This document shows positions 26,325-34,746 of a stretch of 64,000 nt of DNA, in pieces. Each line of letters opens with the position of its first letter. Position 1 is the first letter of the stretch. This DNA is from a virus. Location of the stretch: positions 34,107-98,106 of the IMG/VR virus record IMGVR_UViG_3300017971_000228. The stretch is one strand, 5' to 3'. The position numbers and the translations under genes were made by a program. The notes beneath the pieces are model-generated. The model did no database searches. It had not been told where the DNA came from and worked only from the letters and a program-made list of their open reading frames with translations.

Positions 26325-26528
26325 ATGAAGCATTTCGTTGATGGGAACATGCTCTGCATAGTCAAGGATGACTTCGAGAATCTTCAGGAAAGCAATGCGG
26401 TGTTCCTGCCCCTCAAGTCAGAATCTGCCCAGACAATCATCAATCGTGGTTTCAAGGCTCTGCCCATTGGGGATCTGATGGGTATTTACATGGAACTACA
26501 AGGCGCTACGCCAGTAAGATTGAAGTAG
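26325..26528 (+). CDS. Small hypothetical protein
   Basis: 67 residues, SD GGGAGG. Alpha/beta pattern with VKDDFENLQESNAVFLPL. It follows the annealing protein and precedes a structured non-coding block. No family recognised. Confidence 0.5.
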   Translation: MKHFVDGNMLCIVKDDFENLQESNAVFLPLKSESAQTIINRGFKALPIGDLMGIYMELQGATPVRLK

Positions 26529-26758
26529 TCGTGAATGCCGGCACGGAGGCTTAATGATGCTCGCTCTCTCTAGGGAAACACCGTCCGGCCCGTCTAGCCG
26601 GATACCGTGCAACGGAGAGGGGATCGCTGCTAGGGATCAGTCCGACGATCCACGTTAGGCTAGGTGGGGATAGGCCACCCCTATCCCCACCGCAATCAGA
26701 GGCAAGGGGGTAGGGGAAGTTGAGGCCCCTGCCCCCACAATCAAAGGAGGCCAACATC
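26529..26758 (+). ncRNA. Structured non-coding block with tandem GC-rich hairpins
   Basis: About 230 bases without a credible gene in a region where genes otherwise overlap. It holds TCCGGC/GCCGGA (near 26585-26605), GGATCG/CGATCC (near 26618-26650), a perfect 12-bp stem GGTGGGGATAGG (26663-26674) with CCTATCCCCACC (26680-26691), and an 11-bp stem GGGGGTAGGGG (26706-26716) with CCCCTGCCCCC (26726-26736). The last two are each followed by similar CAATCA-AGG tails. No T-tract follows, so they are not ordinary terminators. A regulatory RNA, an attenuator or an origin are all possible. Confidence 0.55.
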
Positions 26759-27133
26759 ATGATCGACCTCCATACTGAACAGAGACGATACACTCAAAGC
26801 AGTCTGTGGGACGGGTTGACGGAACGAGGCAACCTCACCCACACAGCCATCCGACACATCGAGAACGCCCAATCGGAGTTATGGGGCGCCTGCGAAGTCT
26901 TCCTCGAACGACGCAAGGTTACCGAAGCCCGACACGCATTATCAATCCAGTTAGCAACCCTAGAAGCCAGAGAAGCGAAGCTGGTGACCAGGGGCGAGAA
27001 CCTACTGCGACGATGCATGCTGGTGATGGGGGATCTGAGGCACATGCGACGAGTATGTTCTTCAGCGGAGTACCAGCAACGCGCAGACGACTGGCGCGAC
27101 GGCCATCTTTACCAGGCATGTCCAAGCAACTAG
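26759..27133 (+). CDS. Helical hypothetical protein
   Basis: 124 residues from ATG 26759, SD AAAGGAGG placed right after the second strong hairpin. Nearly all helical and charged (ALSIQLATLEAREAKLVTRG). It may be controlled by the folded leader. No family recognised. Confidence 0.55.
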   Translation: MIDLHTEQRRYTQSSLWDGLTERGNLTHTAIRHIENAQSELWGACEVFLERRKVTEARHALSIQLATLEAREAKLVTRGENLLRRCMLVMGDLRHMRRVCSSAEYQQRADDWRDGHLYQACPSN

Positions 27134-27366
27134 AGGAGGTGATCCGACTCTCTCTCCCCGGTGACACCCGCTTCCCACTTCTAGGCCCCATCTGGGAAGT
27201 ACAGGATGACGGGGAGTACGTCCAAGTCGAGGGGGCCCGATGGCATAGAGAGGGGGACAGGATCATAGCAGACTACACACGTGAAGAACTTGAGTTGCTG
27301 TACGGGATGCTGGAGTACTCAGAGAACGGTGACACGAACGGGAACGGTTGGTGGTGGCTAGAGTAG
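27118..27366 (+). CDS. Small hypothetical protein
   Basis: 82 residues from ATG 27118, overlapping the previous gene by 16 bases. An acidic alpha/beta protein with WEVQDDGEYVQVEGARWHRE, ending in a Trp-rich tail. The longer open frame upstream is a shadow of the previous gene. Confidence 0.5.
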   Translation: MSKQLEEVIRLSLPGDTRFPLLGPIWEVQDDGEYVQVEGARWHREGDRIIADYTREELELLYGMLEYSENGDTNGNGWWWLE

Positions 27367-27379
27367 AACGGAGGAATGA

Positions 27380-28303
27380 ATGAAGATCGCACTTAACAAT
27401 ATCAAGCCATCGCCTCACCCAATACGCACATCATGGGATGAGGACAAGCTGAATGAGCTGGCACAGTCCATCAGGGAGCAGGGGCTGATCGTGCCGGTGA
27501 AGGTGAGACCAGTGAACGGGTCGTATGAGCTGGTGTACGGCCATAGACGGACAGAGGCAGCACGTCGGGCAGGGCTAGCGGAGCTTGAGTGTGTGGTGGA
27601 GGGATTGGATGATACCGATACGCTCATTCAGGCATTGATTGAGAATGTGCAGCGAGAAGATCTGTCAGCAGTAGAGAAAGCCAAGGGTCTGCATAGACTC
27701 ATAGAGCAGACGGGATGGAGTCGCAATGAAGTGGCTAGGCGTGGGATCATGGACCTCAGCTTTGTCTCTCGATTGCTGTCTTTGCTGGAAGAGCCGGCAC
27801 CGATATTGGCTAAGCTATCACCCATTGTCCAGGGCAATGACTTTCACATCACGGAAAAGCATATCAGGCAACCACGGGAGGTTGGCCTTTCCCCAAATGA
27901 GCGCATCAGCGTGATTGATAAGGCTGAGCGAGAAGAACTCACATCGACTGAGACCCGTCAAGTCGCAGAGTCGTATTCTGCTGCCGAGGATGACGCTGAG
28001 CGCGAAGCCATCCTCAGCACTGACTACCACGATCCCGCCTTCCAGCAACTGGTAAGGGCTAAGGCTACGGTCAAGCGCCGCCAACAACGAAAGGAGCAGA
28101 AAGAACGACAAGACAACCCACGCGAGGTCAAGGAGTACATCGAAGCGGTTCAGACGTTTAGTGCCGCTGTCCAGCTAGCTATCAAGGTCGCTGACTTCGG
28201 CAAGTTCTCACCAGAGGCAGGCCAGTTCCTGAAGGGCTGGCACAACAGTGTCCGCAATGGACTAGACAGACTAGAACAGGTATGGGAGGAAAAGAATGCC
28301 TAA
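27380..28303 (+). CDS. ParB/Spo0J-like DNA-binding protein
   Basis: 307 residues with the SD GGAGGAATGA. The ParB N-terminal CTPase domain is clear: QGLIVPVKVRPV, GHRRTEAARRAG (54-65) and ENVQREDLSAVEKAKG (88-103). A KorB/ParB HTH follows (GWSRNEVARRGIMDLSFVSRL starts near 111). The C-terminus is charged and coiled. No ParA lies beside it. It could be a partition protein for a plasmid-like prophage or a replication/transcription regulator. It is the only obvious encoded candidate to bind dispersed sites. Confidence 0.85.
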   Translation: MKIALNNIKPSPHPIRTSWDEDKLNELAQSIREQGLIVPVKVRPVNGSYELVYGHRRTEAARRAGLAELECVVEGLDDTDTLIQALIENVQREDLSAVEKAKGLHRLIEQTGWSRNEVARRGIMDLSFVSRLLSLLEEPAPILAKLSPIVQGNDFHITEKHIRQPREVGLSPNERISVIDKAEREELTSTETRQVAESYSAAEDDAEREAILSTDYHDPAFQQLVRAKATVKRRQQRKEQKERQDNPREVKEYIEAVQTFSAAVQLAIKVADFGKFSPEAGQFLKGWHNSVRNGLDRLEQVWEEKNA

Positions 28304-28799
28304 GTTCAAGAGTGAAGAGTCACGGCAGGCGTTCTGCGAGCAGTATGCCGCCGTCAAGGAATGGAGAACCGATGTGGTGTGTGACCTGATTCGCAAGGTC
28401 ATGCCCACGGGAAGCGAGAAGGCGATTCCCAAGAATGGGGTGGCCAGGGTCGCCGTTGACTACTATGAGAAGCATGCTGACGAGATCCGAGATGGTGACG
28501 CCATGTTTGATGCGCACAAGGACTCGTTCATCTGCATACGGTACATCCTCAATCACTGGTCTGACGTGACAGGGCGGCTGTCCGACATGGGGGTCACGGT
28601 CTGCTACTGCCATAAGGGGCAGTTCATCTCCGGCAAAAGGGCAGACATCGAAGCTGTGTTTACCCACAGGGACACCATCATTCGCAAGACAACTGAGAGG
28701 CGCAACTTGCTGGCTGAGAACGCCAACCGCAAGCGGTATATCGCTCTTCCGATGCTGACCCTAGACCTCTATCTGCCAGCGGTCTCTGTAGCTGCATAG
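28296..28799 (+). CDS. Hypothetical protein
   Basis: 167 residues, overlapping ParB by 8 bases, so probably co-translated with it. Mixed helical, with a short cysteine-containing strand region (GVTVCYCHKGQFISGKRAD). The C-terminus is hydrophobic (LPMLTLDLYLPAVSVAA). No family recognised. Confidence 0.55.
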   Translation: MPKFKSEESRQAFCEQYAAVKEWRTDVVCDLIRKVMPTGSEKAIPKNGVARVAVDYYEKHADEIRDGDAMFDAHKDSFICIRYILNHWSDVTGRLSDMGVTVCYCHKGQFISGKRADIEAVFTHRDTIIRKTTERRNLLAENANRKRYIALPMLTLDLYLPAVSVAA

Positions 28800-28825
28800 A
28801 TCATTGGGAACAGGAAACCTATACA

Positions 28826-28854
28826 CATTATCAAAGCCTGGGGGCTGCCCCAGG
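28826..28854 (+). promoter_or_regulatory. Hairpin with adjacent polar motif ahead of primase
   Basis: CCTGGGG (28837-28843) pairs perfectly with CCCCAGG (28848-28854) over a GCTG loop. One base upstream ends a copy of the polar motif, CATTATCAAAG (28826-28836). The 86-base gap before primase holds nothing else that I recognise. Confidence 0.45.
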
Positions 28855-28885
28855 TTGGACTCATACATAGAACGAGGGACACGTC

Positions 28886-29827
28886 ATGGAAGACGCAGCC
28901 AGAATCAAGGAAGCGGTGGATTGTCGGGATTGGGTAGCAGCGACGTTAGGCGAACCAGAGTACAAGAACGGTGATCACTGGAAGTGGACATGTCCGTTTC
29001 ATGGCGATACCGATCCGTCCCTTGCGGTGTACCAAAATGGATTCTACTGCTTCGGGTGTGATGCCAAGGGTGACGTGATTGACTGGGTGATGGAGTTCCA
29101 GAACCTGGACTTCAAGGCGGCAACGCAGGTGATAGAGTCCGGCATACTGACTTCGGGATCATACCGCGCCCAGGCCCAAGTCCACCAACGTATTGCCAAG
29201 GCCAAGAAGCAGCGAATCCGAGTGCTGGCAGCGGAAGTCAAGTGGCATGAAGAGTACGCTGATGCCCTACTGAAGCACGCTGAAGCGTTGGAGTACCTAG
29301 AACAGCGGGGCGTGGACTACACGATGGCGGAACACTTCGGGCTAGGCTATCGAGAATCGCCCTGGGGCCCAGCGATAAGCATACCCTGGAAGGTGGGCGG
29401 TGAGTTACGGGGCATCCAGTACCGAATGATCCACGGGGACGGCCACATGCGCTATCGGTGGGAGAACCGCATGGAATCCAACCCGACGATTTTCAATGCC
29501 GACACCATCCATTCGGGTAGCAAGCCACTGTGGATCACGGAAGGCGCCCTCAAGAGTGTCATTCTCGTGAAGCATGGCCTGGACTCATGTGCGATTATCA
29601 ATAAGCAGGGCTGGAAGGCGGGCTGGGCCCCGCACTTCCACCAGCGCCAAGTCTATGTGGCCCTAGATCCCGATGCCCGAGATGAAGCGCAGAAGATCGC
29701 GTCCGACATAGGATCCAACGCGAAGGTGGTACAGCTGCCAAGGAAGCCGGATGACTTGTTGGTGGAAGATGGGTGGAAGGTAGAGAACTTGTTGGCGTGG
29801 GCGAGGAGTGGGAGGGTCGCTGAGTAG
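28886..29827 (+). CDS. DNA primase, CHC2 zinc finger plus Toprim
   Basis: 313 residues. The zinc-binding domain is complete: C36-P-F-H39 and C55-F-G-C58. The Toprim domain follows, with the catalytic glutamate E219 (WITEGALKS) and the D261-P-D263 pair (VALDPDARD). It lays RNA primers for lagging-strand synthesis and would act with the DnaB-like helicase encoded 1.5 kb downstream. Shorter than bacterial DnaG and lacking a helicase-binding C-domain. Confidence 0.9.
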   Translation: MEDAARIKEAVDCRDWVAATLGEPEYKNGDHWKWTCPFHGDTDPSLAVYQNGFYCFGCDAKGDVIDWVMEFQNLDFKAATQVIESGILTSGSYRAQAQVHQRIAKAKKQRIRVLAAEVKWHEEYADALLKHAEALEYLEQRGVDYTMAEHFGLGYRESPWGPAISIPWKVGGELRGIQYRMIHGDGHMRYRWENRMESNPTIFNADTIHSGSKPLWITEGALKSVILVKHGLDSCAIINKQGWKAGWAPHFHQRQVYVALDPDARDEAQKIASDIGSNAKVVQLPRKPDDLLVEDGWKVENLLAWARSGRVAE

Positions 29828-30499
29828 ATGGCATATATCCAGAGCAAGCGGCACTTCATCAACTATCTGAACAAGGCGCTGCGAAACTCTGATGAAGTCA
29901 TTGATGAGACACAGTTGCTTCCAGGAGCATTCTATCTTGAGCAAGTCTATGATCGGGGACTAGCTGACGAGTATACGTGGGCACTCAAATGTGATGGAAT
30001 TGGACTACTTCAGGAAGACAAGCTTTGGGCATGGCTAAGTGAACCACCAAAGCGACCTTTGTTCCAGGCGGGGCATGTGTTTAGGCATCGTGTTAGTGAG
30101 GAATTCGAAGCAAGAGTCTGGAAGCTCCAAGACACCAGCGGCGTGTATGGATTCTGGCGCGACGATGAAACTCCACTCTATGTTGGACGGAGTGTTAGGA
30201 ATCTTGGGTCTCGAATGGGACAGAGTTTCGAAGAACGATTCACAAACTATGATCGCCCTGTCTACCTCAGATATATAGAGACACCAAATGGGTCTGATGC
30301 CTGTATCCTTGAGATGTATTTCATCAGCAAGCTGAAGCCACTGCTTAACCGTAGGGGAAACTATGATGACGCAGGATGTAGTTTTGTCATAGGCGATATC
30401 CCTGAATGGTCAGAGCGCGTGTTGTGCAGCAAGGTAATCCGAGATGGTGAGAATGGCGACCAAGAGACTGGGCAAGAAGCTATACCAGACGACGCCTGA
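29828..30499 (+). CDS. GIY-YIG nuclease domain protein
   Basis: 223 residues. The GIY-YIG core is in the second half: GVY (105-107), LYVGRS (117-122) with the catalytic Arg nearby, and the metal-binding glutamate E162 (CILEMYFISKLKPLLNR). The N-terminal ~100 residues are a separate domain with no recognised family. It lies inside the replication operon and overlaps the next gene by about 50 bases. It could be a homing endonuclease or a replication/repair nuclease. Confidence 0.7.
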   Translation: MAYIQSKRHFINYLNKALRNSDEVIDETQLLPGAFYLEQVYDRGLADEYTWALKCDGIGLLQEDKLWAWLSEPPKRPLFQAGHVFRHRVSEEFEARVWKLQDTSGVYGFWRDDETPLYVGRSVRNLGSRMGQSFEERFTNYDRPVYLRYIETPNGSDACILEMYFISKLKPLLNRRGNYDDAGCSFVIGDIPEWSERVLCSKVIRDGENGDQETGQEAIPDDA

Positions 30500-31325
30500 T
30501 GGGGGCATACGATTCATCAGTGATAGGCCCTGGAACGTGGATGTTCCGAACTATGTCTACGATCTCTGGATGCCCGTTCTTGGGATATGCGCTGTCGGTG
30601 TCTATAGCGTGTACTGCCGACTTGGGCGCGAAGGCGTGGTAAAGGCCATTACGCAGCAACGGATTGCCAGAGCCTGTCGGATAGGAACCTCACGACTACA
30701 AAGAATCAATGCCGCCCTGGAAAAGTGCGGCTTTGTTAGCATCCGCGTACCACAAGGACAAGAGCGGACCAAACACTACACCACGGAGATTACTATTCAC
30801 GAAGCACCGAGAACAGTCAAGCCAGAGTTTATTCGGGAGTGGAGTTCGCTGGAAAACTACGAACCTCTGTCTACTTGGTTGGTGGCAGAAATGCCAATCG
30901 GCGCTGATGAGAGCGAGTCCGTAAATCCCAAATGGGATTATGAGGCGATCCCAAATGGGAATGCCGAAGTTGTACCCTTGGATGTTGAACCCTTGAATAC
31001 TACACAAGAGACGGCTACGCCGTCCTGGACTCCCCCCACCACTTTTCAGGGTTGGCGCGACCTACTGAATCACTACCGAGACCGCAAGAACAGACAGTAC
31101 GCTGTGCTGGCAAAGATGCACGACACGCTGTATCCGAACCATGAACCAGTCAACATTGGGCGTGTAGGCAATCTGGCCAAGAAGATCAGTGTGGGGCGTC
31201 TAGCACAACTGTTGTGGGAGACGAGTACACGGCCACCAAGTGGTCGGGTGTTGGACTATATCCAGGCCACGGGTGGCAAGAGAACCGATGACTCAGATTC
31301 CGCTGGACGTATCACTGTAGGCTGA
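30453..31325 (+). CDS. HTH replication initiator / helicase-loader-like protein
   Basis: 290 residues from ATG 30453 (GGTGAG just upstream); ATG 30444 is the alternative. Residues ~20-110 form a winged helix of the type found in phage initiators and DnaD/DnaT-like loaders (PVLGICAVGVYSVYCRLG, TQQRIARACRIGTSRLQRI). A short alanine/proline linker leads to a C-terminal helical domain (FQGWRDLLNHYRDRKNRQY). Position between primase and helicase fits an origin-binding or loading role. Confidence 0.65.
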   Translation: MATKRLGKKLYQTTPDGGIRFISDRPWNVDVPNYVYDLWMPVLGICAVGVYSVYCRLGREGVVKAITQQRIARACRIGTSRLQRINAALEKCGFVSIRVPQGQERTKHYTTEITIHEAPRTVKPEFIREWSSLENYEPLSTWLVAEMPIGADESESVNPKWDYEAIPNGNAEVVPLDVEPLNTTQETATPSWTPPTTFQGWRDLLNHYRDRKNRQYAVLAKMHDTLYPNHEPVNIGRVGNLAKKISVGRLAQLLWETSTRPPSGRVLDYIQATGGKRTDDSDSAGRITVG

Positions 31326-31332
31326 AGGGGGT

Positions 31333-32352
31333 ATGATGGCAGAGACCAAAAGCACCTATCAGGTTGAGACGGGCGAGAGTGCTGAGGATCAAATGATCCG
31401 AGACATCATCTTCTCGCCGGCAGAAGCGGCAACTGCCTTCATTGACTATGCAGGCCAGTTGCAGGAAGCACCAAAGGTGACGTGGGGTGTCAAGGCCATA
31501 GATGAGAAGATCATCCCATTGCATCCTGGTGATTTAGTGAGCTTGATAGGTCGCCCTGGCTCAGCCAAGACATCACTCTTGATCTACATGGCACGGCGTG
31601 AGGCCATGCGCATTTACAAGGCTGGCGAAGAAGGGTCGTGTGTCATCTATGTGACATGGGAGCAGTCGGTTCCTGAATTGGAGGCGATGATTGAGGCTGA
31701 TGATGAGACGAAACTTGATGATATTGCCTGGGGGCGGGCCGACATCAATCGGCTAGTTACGAAAGTCCAGTATCGAGCGAGTTTGCCAATCTGGATTATT
31801 GGACTTGGGTTGGGATCGGCTGGATTAGGTCGCACAGAGATGACGCCAGAGATTGTCTTCCGCGCTATTGACAAGCTCGCCTCGGGTGAGATCTATGGAC
31901 CCGATATGAAGATCAAACCAACGCTGATGTGCTTCGACTACGTACAGTTGATCCCGCCAGATTCGACGGGCAGTTACCAAAAGTGGGAGCGAGTCTATGA
32001 AGCCGTCAACCAGTGCAAACGGCTAGCTGTCAGGGTGGGATGTCCGGTGTTGGTCGCTGCGCAAGCAGGGCGGGAAGTAGACAACTTCAAGGAGAAGATC
32101 CCGCAGCTCGGCTCGGGGCAGATGAGTAGTGCCATAGAGCAGGCATCGGACAAGGTGGTTGGTCTCTGTCGGCCGTGGACGTATGGGGGCTGGGAGATTG
32201 TGGACACAGCGGATGGGCGAGAGTTCAAGGTGACTGACAAGCTGCTATTGATGCGGATTGTAAAGCAGCGCATGGCAGCGCCAGGGTTCACATTCCACCT
32301 GATGTTCGATCCCGCCACGTTCCGACTGGGTGAAGCGCAACCGAACTTCTGA
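31333..32352 (+). CDS. DnaB-like replicative helicase (RecA-fold ATPase)
   Basis: 339 residues. Walker A is GRPGSAKTS (73-81), Walker B is MCFDYVQL (around 199-206), and a glutamine-containing switch (VLVAAQAGRE) follows near 237-246. The N-terminal domain is only ~45 residues, shorter than in DnaB, as in many phage helicases. It would unwind DNA at the fork together with the upstream primase and initiator. Confidence 0.8.
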   Translation: MMAETKSTYQVETGESAEDQMIRDIIFSPAEAATAFIDYAGQLQEAPKVTWGVKAIDEKIIPLHPGDLVSLIGRPGSAKTSLLIYMARREAMRIYKAGEEGSCVIYVTWEQSVPELEAMIEADDETKLDDIAWGRADINRLVTKVQYRASLPIWIIGLGLGSAGLGRTEMTPEIVFRAIDKLASGEIYGPDMKIKPTLMCFDYVQLIPPDSTGSYQKWERVYEAVNQCKRLAVRVGCPVLVAAQAGREVDNFKEKIPQLGSGQMSSAIEQASDKVVGLCRPWTYGGWEIVDTADGREFKVTDKLLLMRIVKQRMAAPGFTFHLMFDPATFRLGEAQPNF

Positions 32353-32361
32353 GGACTTAGC

Positions 32362-32436
32362 ATGATTATCATTCTGGGCATCATGGCGTTCGTAGTGGCG
32401 TGTGTTGTGATCGTAGAGTATTGGAGGGGGCGATGA
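32362..32436 (+). CDS. 24-residue membrane micropeptide
   Basis: MIIILGIMAFVVACVVIVEY and a WRGR tail: one membrane helix with a positive end. Codons 2-4 are the polar motif GATTATCATTC. Its TGA overlaps the next ATG. Confidence 0.5.
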   Translation: MIIILGIMAFVVACVVIVEYWRGR

Positions 32437-32552
32437 CTCAGAAGTATCTCGTTATCTCGTTACGGTGTCTGGTTCCGCTCATGTTGTTAGGGGTGGTGAT
32501 GCTGGCGATATGGTGGTACTTCGCTAGTGAACTGGAATCGCCGCGTGCGTGA
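32433..32552 (+). CDS. 39-residue membrane micropeptide
   Basis: SD GGAGGGGG lies in the previous peptide. A single hydrophobic helix (LVPLMLLGVVMLAIWWYF) ends in a short polar tail. Coupled by ATGA to the upstream peptide. Confidence 0.5.
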   Translation: MTQKYLVISLRCLVPLMLLGVVMLAIWWYFASELESPRA

Positions 32553-32602
32553 TTGGTGCTGAAGAGATGGAAGCAGATGGGTTCTGGGAGGGCAGGCGAT
32601 GA
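32549..32602 (+). CDS. 17-residue linking ORF
   Basis: A GTG overlapping the previous TGA opens a 17-codon frame ending in FWEGRR, whose last codons (GGGAGGGCAGGCG) are the SD of the next gene. It follows the same pattern as other tiny SD-carrying ORFs here. Whether the peptide matters is unknown. Confidence 0.3.
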   Translation: MIGAEEMEADGFWEGRR

Positions 32603-32889
32603 ATGAGTGGATATGTCCCTACTGTGGGTACCGACGGTCTGGTGAAGTGTGTAAGGGTTGCGGGTATCTGCGTACCGAAGAAGACCGAAGCCGAGATGAG
32701 TGGAATGCGATACTCCATCATCTCCAGTGCATGGCCGACTTGCCTTCATGCCAGGATGTTGCCGACTATCTGGATCAGGAACGGACGGTGCTGGAAGAAC
32801 AGGTTTCTGGTGCCAAGAAGCTGATGGCTATTGTGTTTGGGGTAATCGCTTCAGTTTTCTATGTGGTTGTAGAGCAGGGATTGTGGTGA
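32599..32889 (+). CDS. Zinc-ribbon protein with C-terminal membrane segment
   Basis: 96 residues: an N-terminal ribbon (ICPYCGYRRSGEVCKGCGY), a charged middle helix, and a C-terminal membrane segment (LMAIVFGVIASVFYVVVEQ). Function unknown. Confidence 0.55.
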   Translation: MNEWICPYCGYRRSGEVCKGCGYLRTEEDRSRDEWNAILHHLQCMADLPSCQDVADYLDQERTVLEEQVSGAKKLMAIVFGVIASVFYVVVEQGLW

Positions 32890-33029
32890 ATGTGAAGTGG
32901 TGTTTCATTGTGTTGGGCGCGTTGGGATTCGTGCTACTGGACGTTTCGCCAATGGCCTTGCTGGTGATGCTGGTAGTGGGGGAGATAGGGGTAGCGATCT
33001 ACGCAAGGGAGAGGTGGGCTAGTGGGTGA
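32886..33029 (+). CDS. 47-residue membrane peptide
   Basis: GTG overlapping the previous stop. Two hydrophobic stretches (WCFIVLGALGFVLLDV, MALLVMLVVGEIGVAIY) form a probable hairpin in the membrane. Overlaps the methyltransferase start by 8 bases. Confidence 0.5.
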   Translation: MNVKWCFIVLGALGFVLLDVSPMALLVMLVVGEIGVAIYARERWASG

Positions 33030-33732
33030 TCTGGGGCCGTTTGAGCTTGATACCATCGTAGTGGGTGACTGTCTGGACGTGATGCGACAGATGCCAGGGG
33101 GGTGTATAGATTTGGTATTCGCTGATCCCCCCTACGGGATGGGGAAGGGTGGCTGGGATGTTTTGGCGGATGAATGGATTCCAGAGAGTGCGCGGATTCT
33201 GCGCTCAGGTGGGACGCTATACATGACGAGCATGGGTGATGCAACGCTCCATCTAGTACCGCACCTAGATAGGTGCTTGCGTCGTCTCAGTTGGGTCGTC
33301 TGGCAGAGGGTCATCTATCATTCCCGCAAGGACAGATGGCCAAATCGACACGAGGACTTGCTTCACTATACCAGTGGCAGCCCCTGGACTTTCAATGCCC
33401 ATGCCGTCCAGGTTCCTACGACATCACAAGCGATGAAGCGTAGGGGCATTGCTACAAAGGTGCCCGCATCGGTCTGGTACTTTCCAGAGTTCAACTTGAC
33501 GTGTCCTGAGCGAGTTGGGCATCCAACACAGAAACCCGAAGCTCTCTTGAAGCGAGTGATGCTGGCCAGCAGCAATGAGGGTGAATTGGTTTTCGACCCA
33601 TTCATGGGGTCTGGAACTACAGCAGTGGTTGCACGCAAGTTGGGTCGCCACTACTTCGGCTGTGACATCAATCCCGAGTATGTGGCGATGGCGAATGAAC
33701 GTCTATCCAGGGTTCAACTGGCATTGTTCTAG
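33022..33732 (+). CDS. DNA methyltransferase, beta class (M1)
   Basis: 236 residues from GTG. Motif IV is ADPPYG (34-39) and the SAM motif I is FDPFMGSGTT toward the C-terminus, the circularly permuted order of beta-class N4-cytosine/N6-adenine enzymes. The gene starts with GDLGPFELDTIVVGDCLDV, nearly the same as the enzyme at 36843 and related to that at 39517. No restriction endonuclease is visible, so protection of phage DNA is likely. Target site unknown. Confidence 0.85.
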   Translation: MGDLGPFELDTIVVGDCLDVMRQMPGGCIDLVFADPPYGMGKGGWDVLADEWIPESARILRSGGTLYMTSMGDATLHLVPHLDRCLRRLSWVVWQRVIYHSRKDRWPNRHEDLLHYTSGSPWTFNAHAVQVPTTSQAMKRRGIATKVPASVWYFPEFNLTCPERVGHPTQKPEALLKRVMLASSNEGELVFDPFMGSGTTAVVARKLGRHYFGCDINPEYVAMANERLSRVQLALF

Positions 33733-33753
33733 TGATTATCAAGGAGTCATACC

Positions 33754-33921
33754 ATGAACTACGTCGTAACCATCCAGCAGCAGGTATCAGTTCAAGCGAA
33801 GGACAGCGAATCAGCTAAAGAGATCGCGGAGAAGTCACCACCTTTCCGATGGATGTTTGGGCGGGAAGGGATTCTCAAGACGTTGCCGGTGGTGAAGGTG
33901 GTGGGCGTCGAGGAGGAGTAG
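33754..33921 (+). CDS. 55-residue hypothetical protein
   Basis: ATG at 33754, SD AAGGAG. The polar motif (GATTATCAAGG, 33734-33744) contains the SD itself. Two strands and one helix can be predicted (YVVTIQQQVSVQAKDSESAKEIAEK). Function unknown. Confidence 0.5.
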   Translation: MNYVVTIQQQVSVQAKDSESAKEIAEKSPPFRWMFGREGILKTLPVVKVVGVEEE

Positions 33922-33923
33922 AA

Positions 33924-34157
33924 GTGATTACGCTGGAGATGTCGGAAGAGACGGCTACGGTTCTGGCCTATTGCATCGGTACGGCGTTGAGCCTGCATGT
34001 GGGCGCAGCCATAGACTATCTGGCGGCTGGAGGGGTAACGTCGGAGGGATTGGACAGTCTCTGTCGGGTGTATGAAGAGATCGTGGAGTGTGTGACGGGC
34101 TGTAGCGTCTATCCGAGTGGTGAGGACGTGGCTGACTGGCTAGGAGGCCAGGGATGA
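33924..34157 (+). CDS. Small protein, paralogue 1
   Basis: 77 residues from GTG 33924 with SD GGAGGAG. It begins ITLEMSEETATVLAYCIG and ends VADWLGGQG. The next gene has the same layout (LELTEAEASLICCGLAHL, ending VQEWLEGQDD), so the two are tandem paralogues. Function unknown. Confidence 0.55.
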   Translation: MITLEMSEETATVLAYCIGTALSLHVGAAIDYLAAGGVTSEGLDSLCRVYEEIVECVTGCSVYPSGEDVADWLGGQG

Positions 34158-34384
34158 GAACCGACGCCTACATCGCGCTGGAGCTGACGGAAGCAGAAGC
34201 ATCTCTGATATGCTGTGGGCTGGCGCACCTTGCTGTTGGGAGTCGCCAGGATCCGATGGTGGCGATGATCGTGGCGAAGGAGAAGCAGACTATGCTAGAC
34301 ATCATGCACAGGATACGCCAGCAGATGGAAGCGTTCCCGTCAACGGAAGACGTACAAGAATGGCTGGAGGGGCAAGATGACTAG
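34154..34384 (+). CDS. Small protein, paralogue 2
   Basis: 76 residues, overlapping its paralogue by 4 bases. A helical protein with the shared ends described for the previous gene. Tandem duplication with divergence. Function unknown. Confidence 0.55.
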   Translation: MRTDAYIALELTEAEASLICCGLAHLAVGSRQDPMVAMIVAKEKQTMLDIMHRIRQQMEAFPSTEDVQEWLEGQDD

Positions 34385-34736
34385 AGAAGAACTGGACGCC
34401 ATACGGGCGAGGGTGGAAGCGGCGACGAAGGGGCCCTGGGAGATCCATCGGTATCAAGAGGGCCACGACTTGGTGCAAGCGGATACCTACGTCTGCAGCT
34501 CGACGGGTGTGGAGCCGTGGTGGCCGGAGTTCAGGTACAACCATGGGCATACGGGCGTAGTGTGGGTCTTGCAGAGCCGGATGTACCGGCCGGCAGATGG
34601 GTATGCGCCGTGGTCGCAGCGGGATCGGGAGTTCGTGGCGCATGCCAGGACGGACATTCCCAAGCTGTTGGATGAAGTGGAGCGGTTGCGGGTGAAGGCG
34701 GGTGAAACAGTCGAATTGTTGGAAGGACTAGCATAG
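34377..34736 (+). CDS. Ead/Ea22-like phage protein
   Basis: 119 residues. The ends TREELDAIRARVEAATKGPWE and REFVAHARTDIPKLLDEVERL are characteristic of a small protein common in actinobacterial and other phages, annotated as Ea22/Ead-like. Biochemical role unknown. Confidence 0.6.
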   Translation: MTREELDAIRARVEAATKGPWEIHRYQEGHDLVQADTYVCSSTGVEPWWPEFRYNHGHTGVVWVLQSRMYRPADGYAPWSQRDREFVAHARTDIPKLLDEVERLRVKAGETVELLEGLA

Positions 34737-34746
34737 AAAGGGGGGA

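Noticed and set aside
30039-30278. 79-codon frame overlapping the GIY-YIG gene
   Set aside because: Alternative frame with no SD; the GIY-YIG reading has catalytic motifs.
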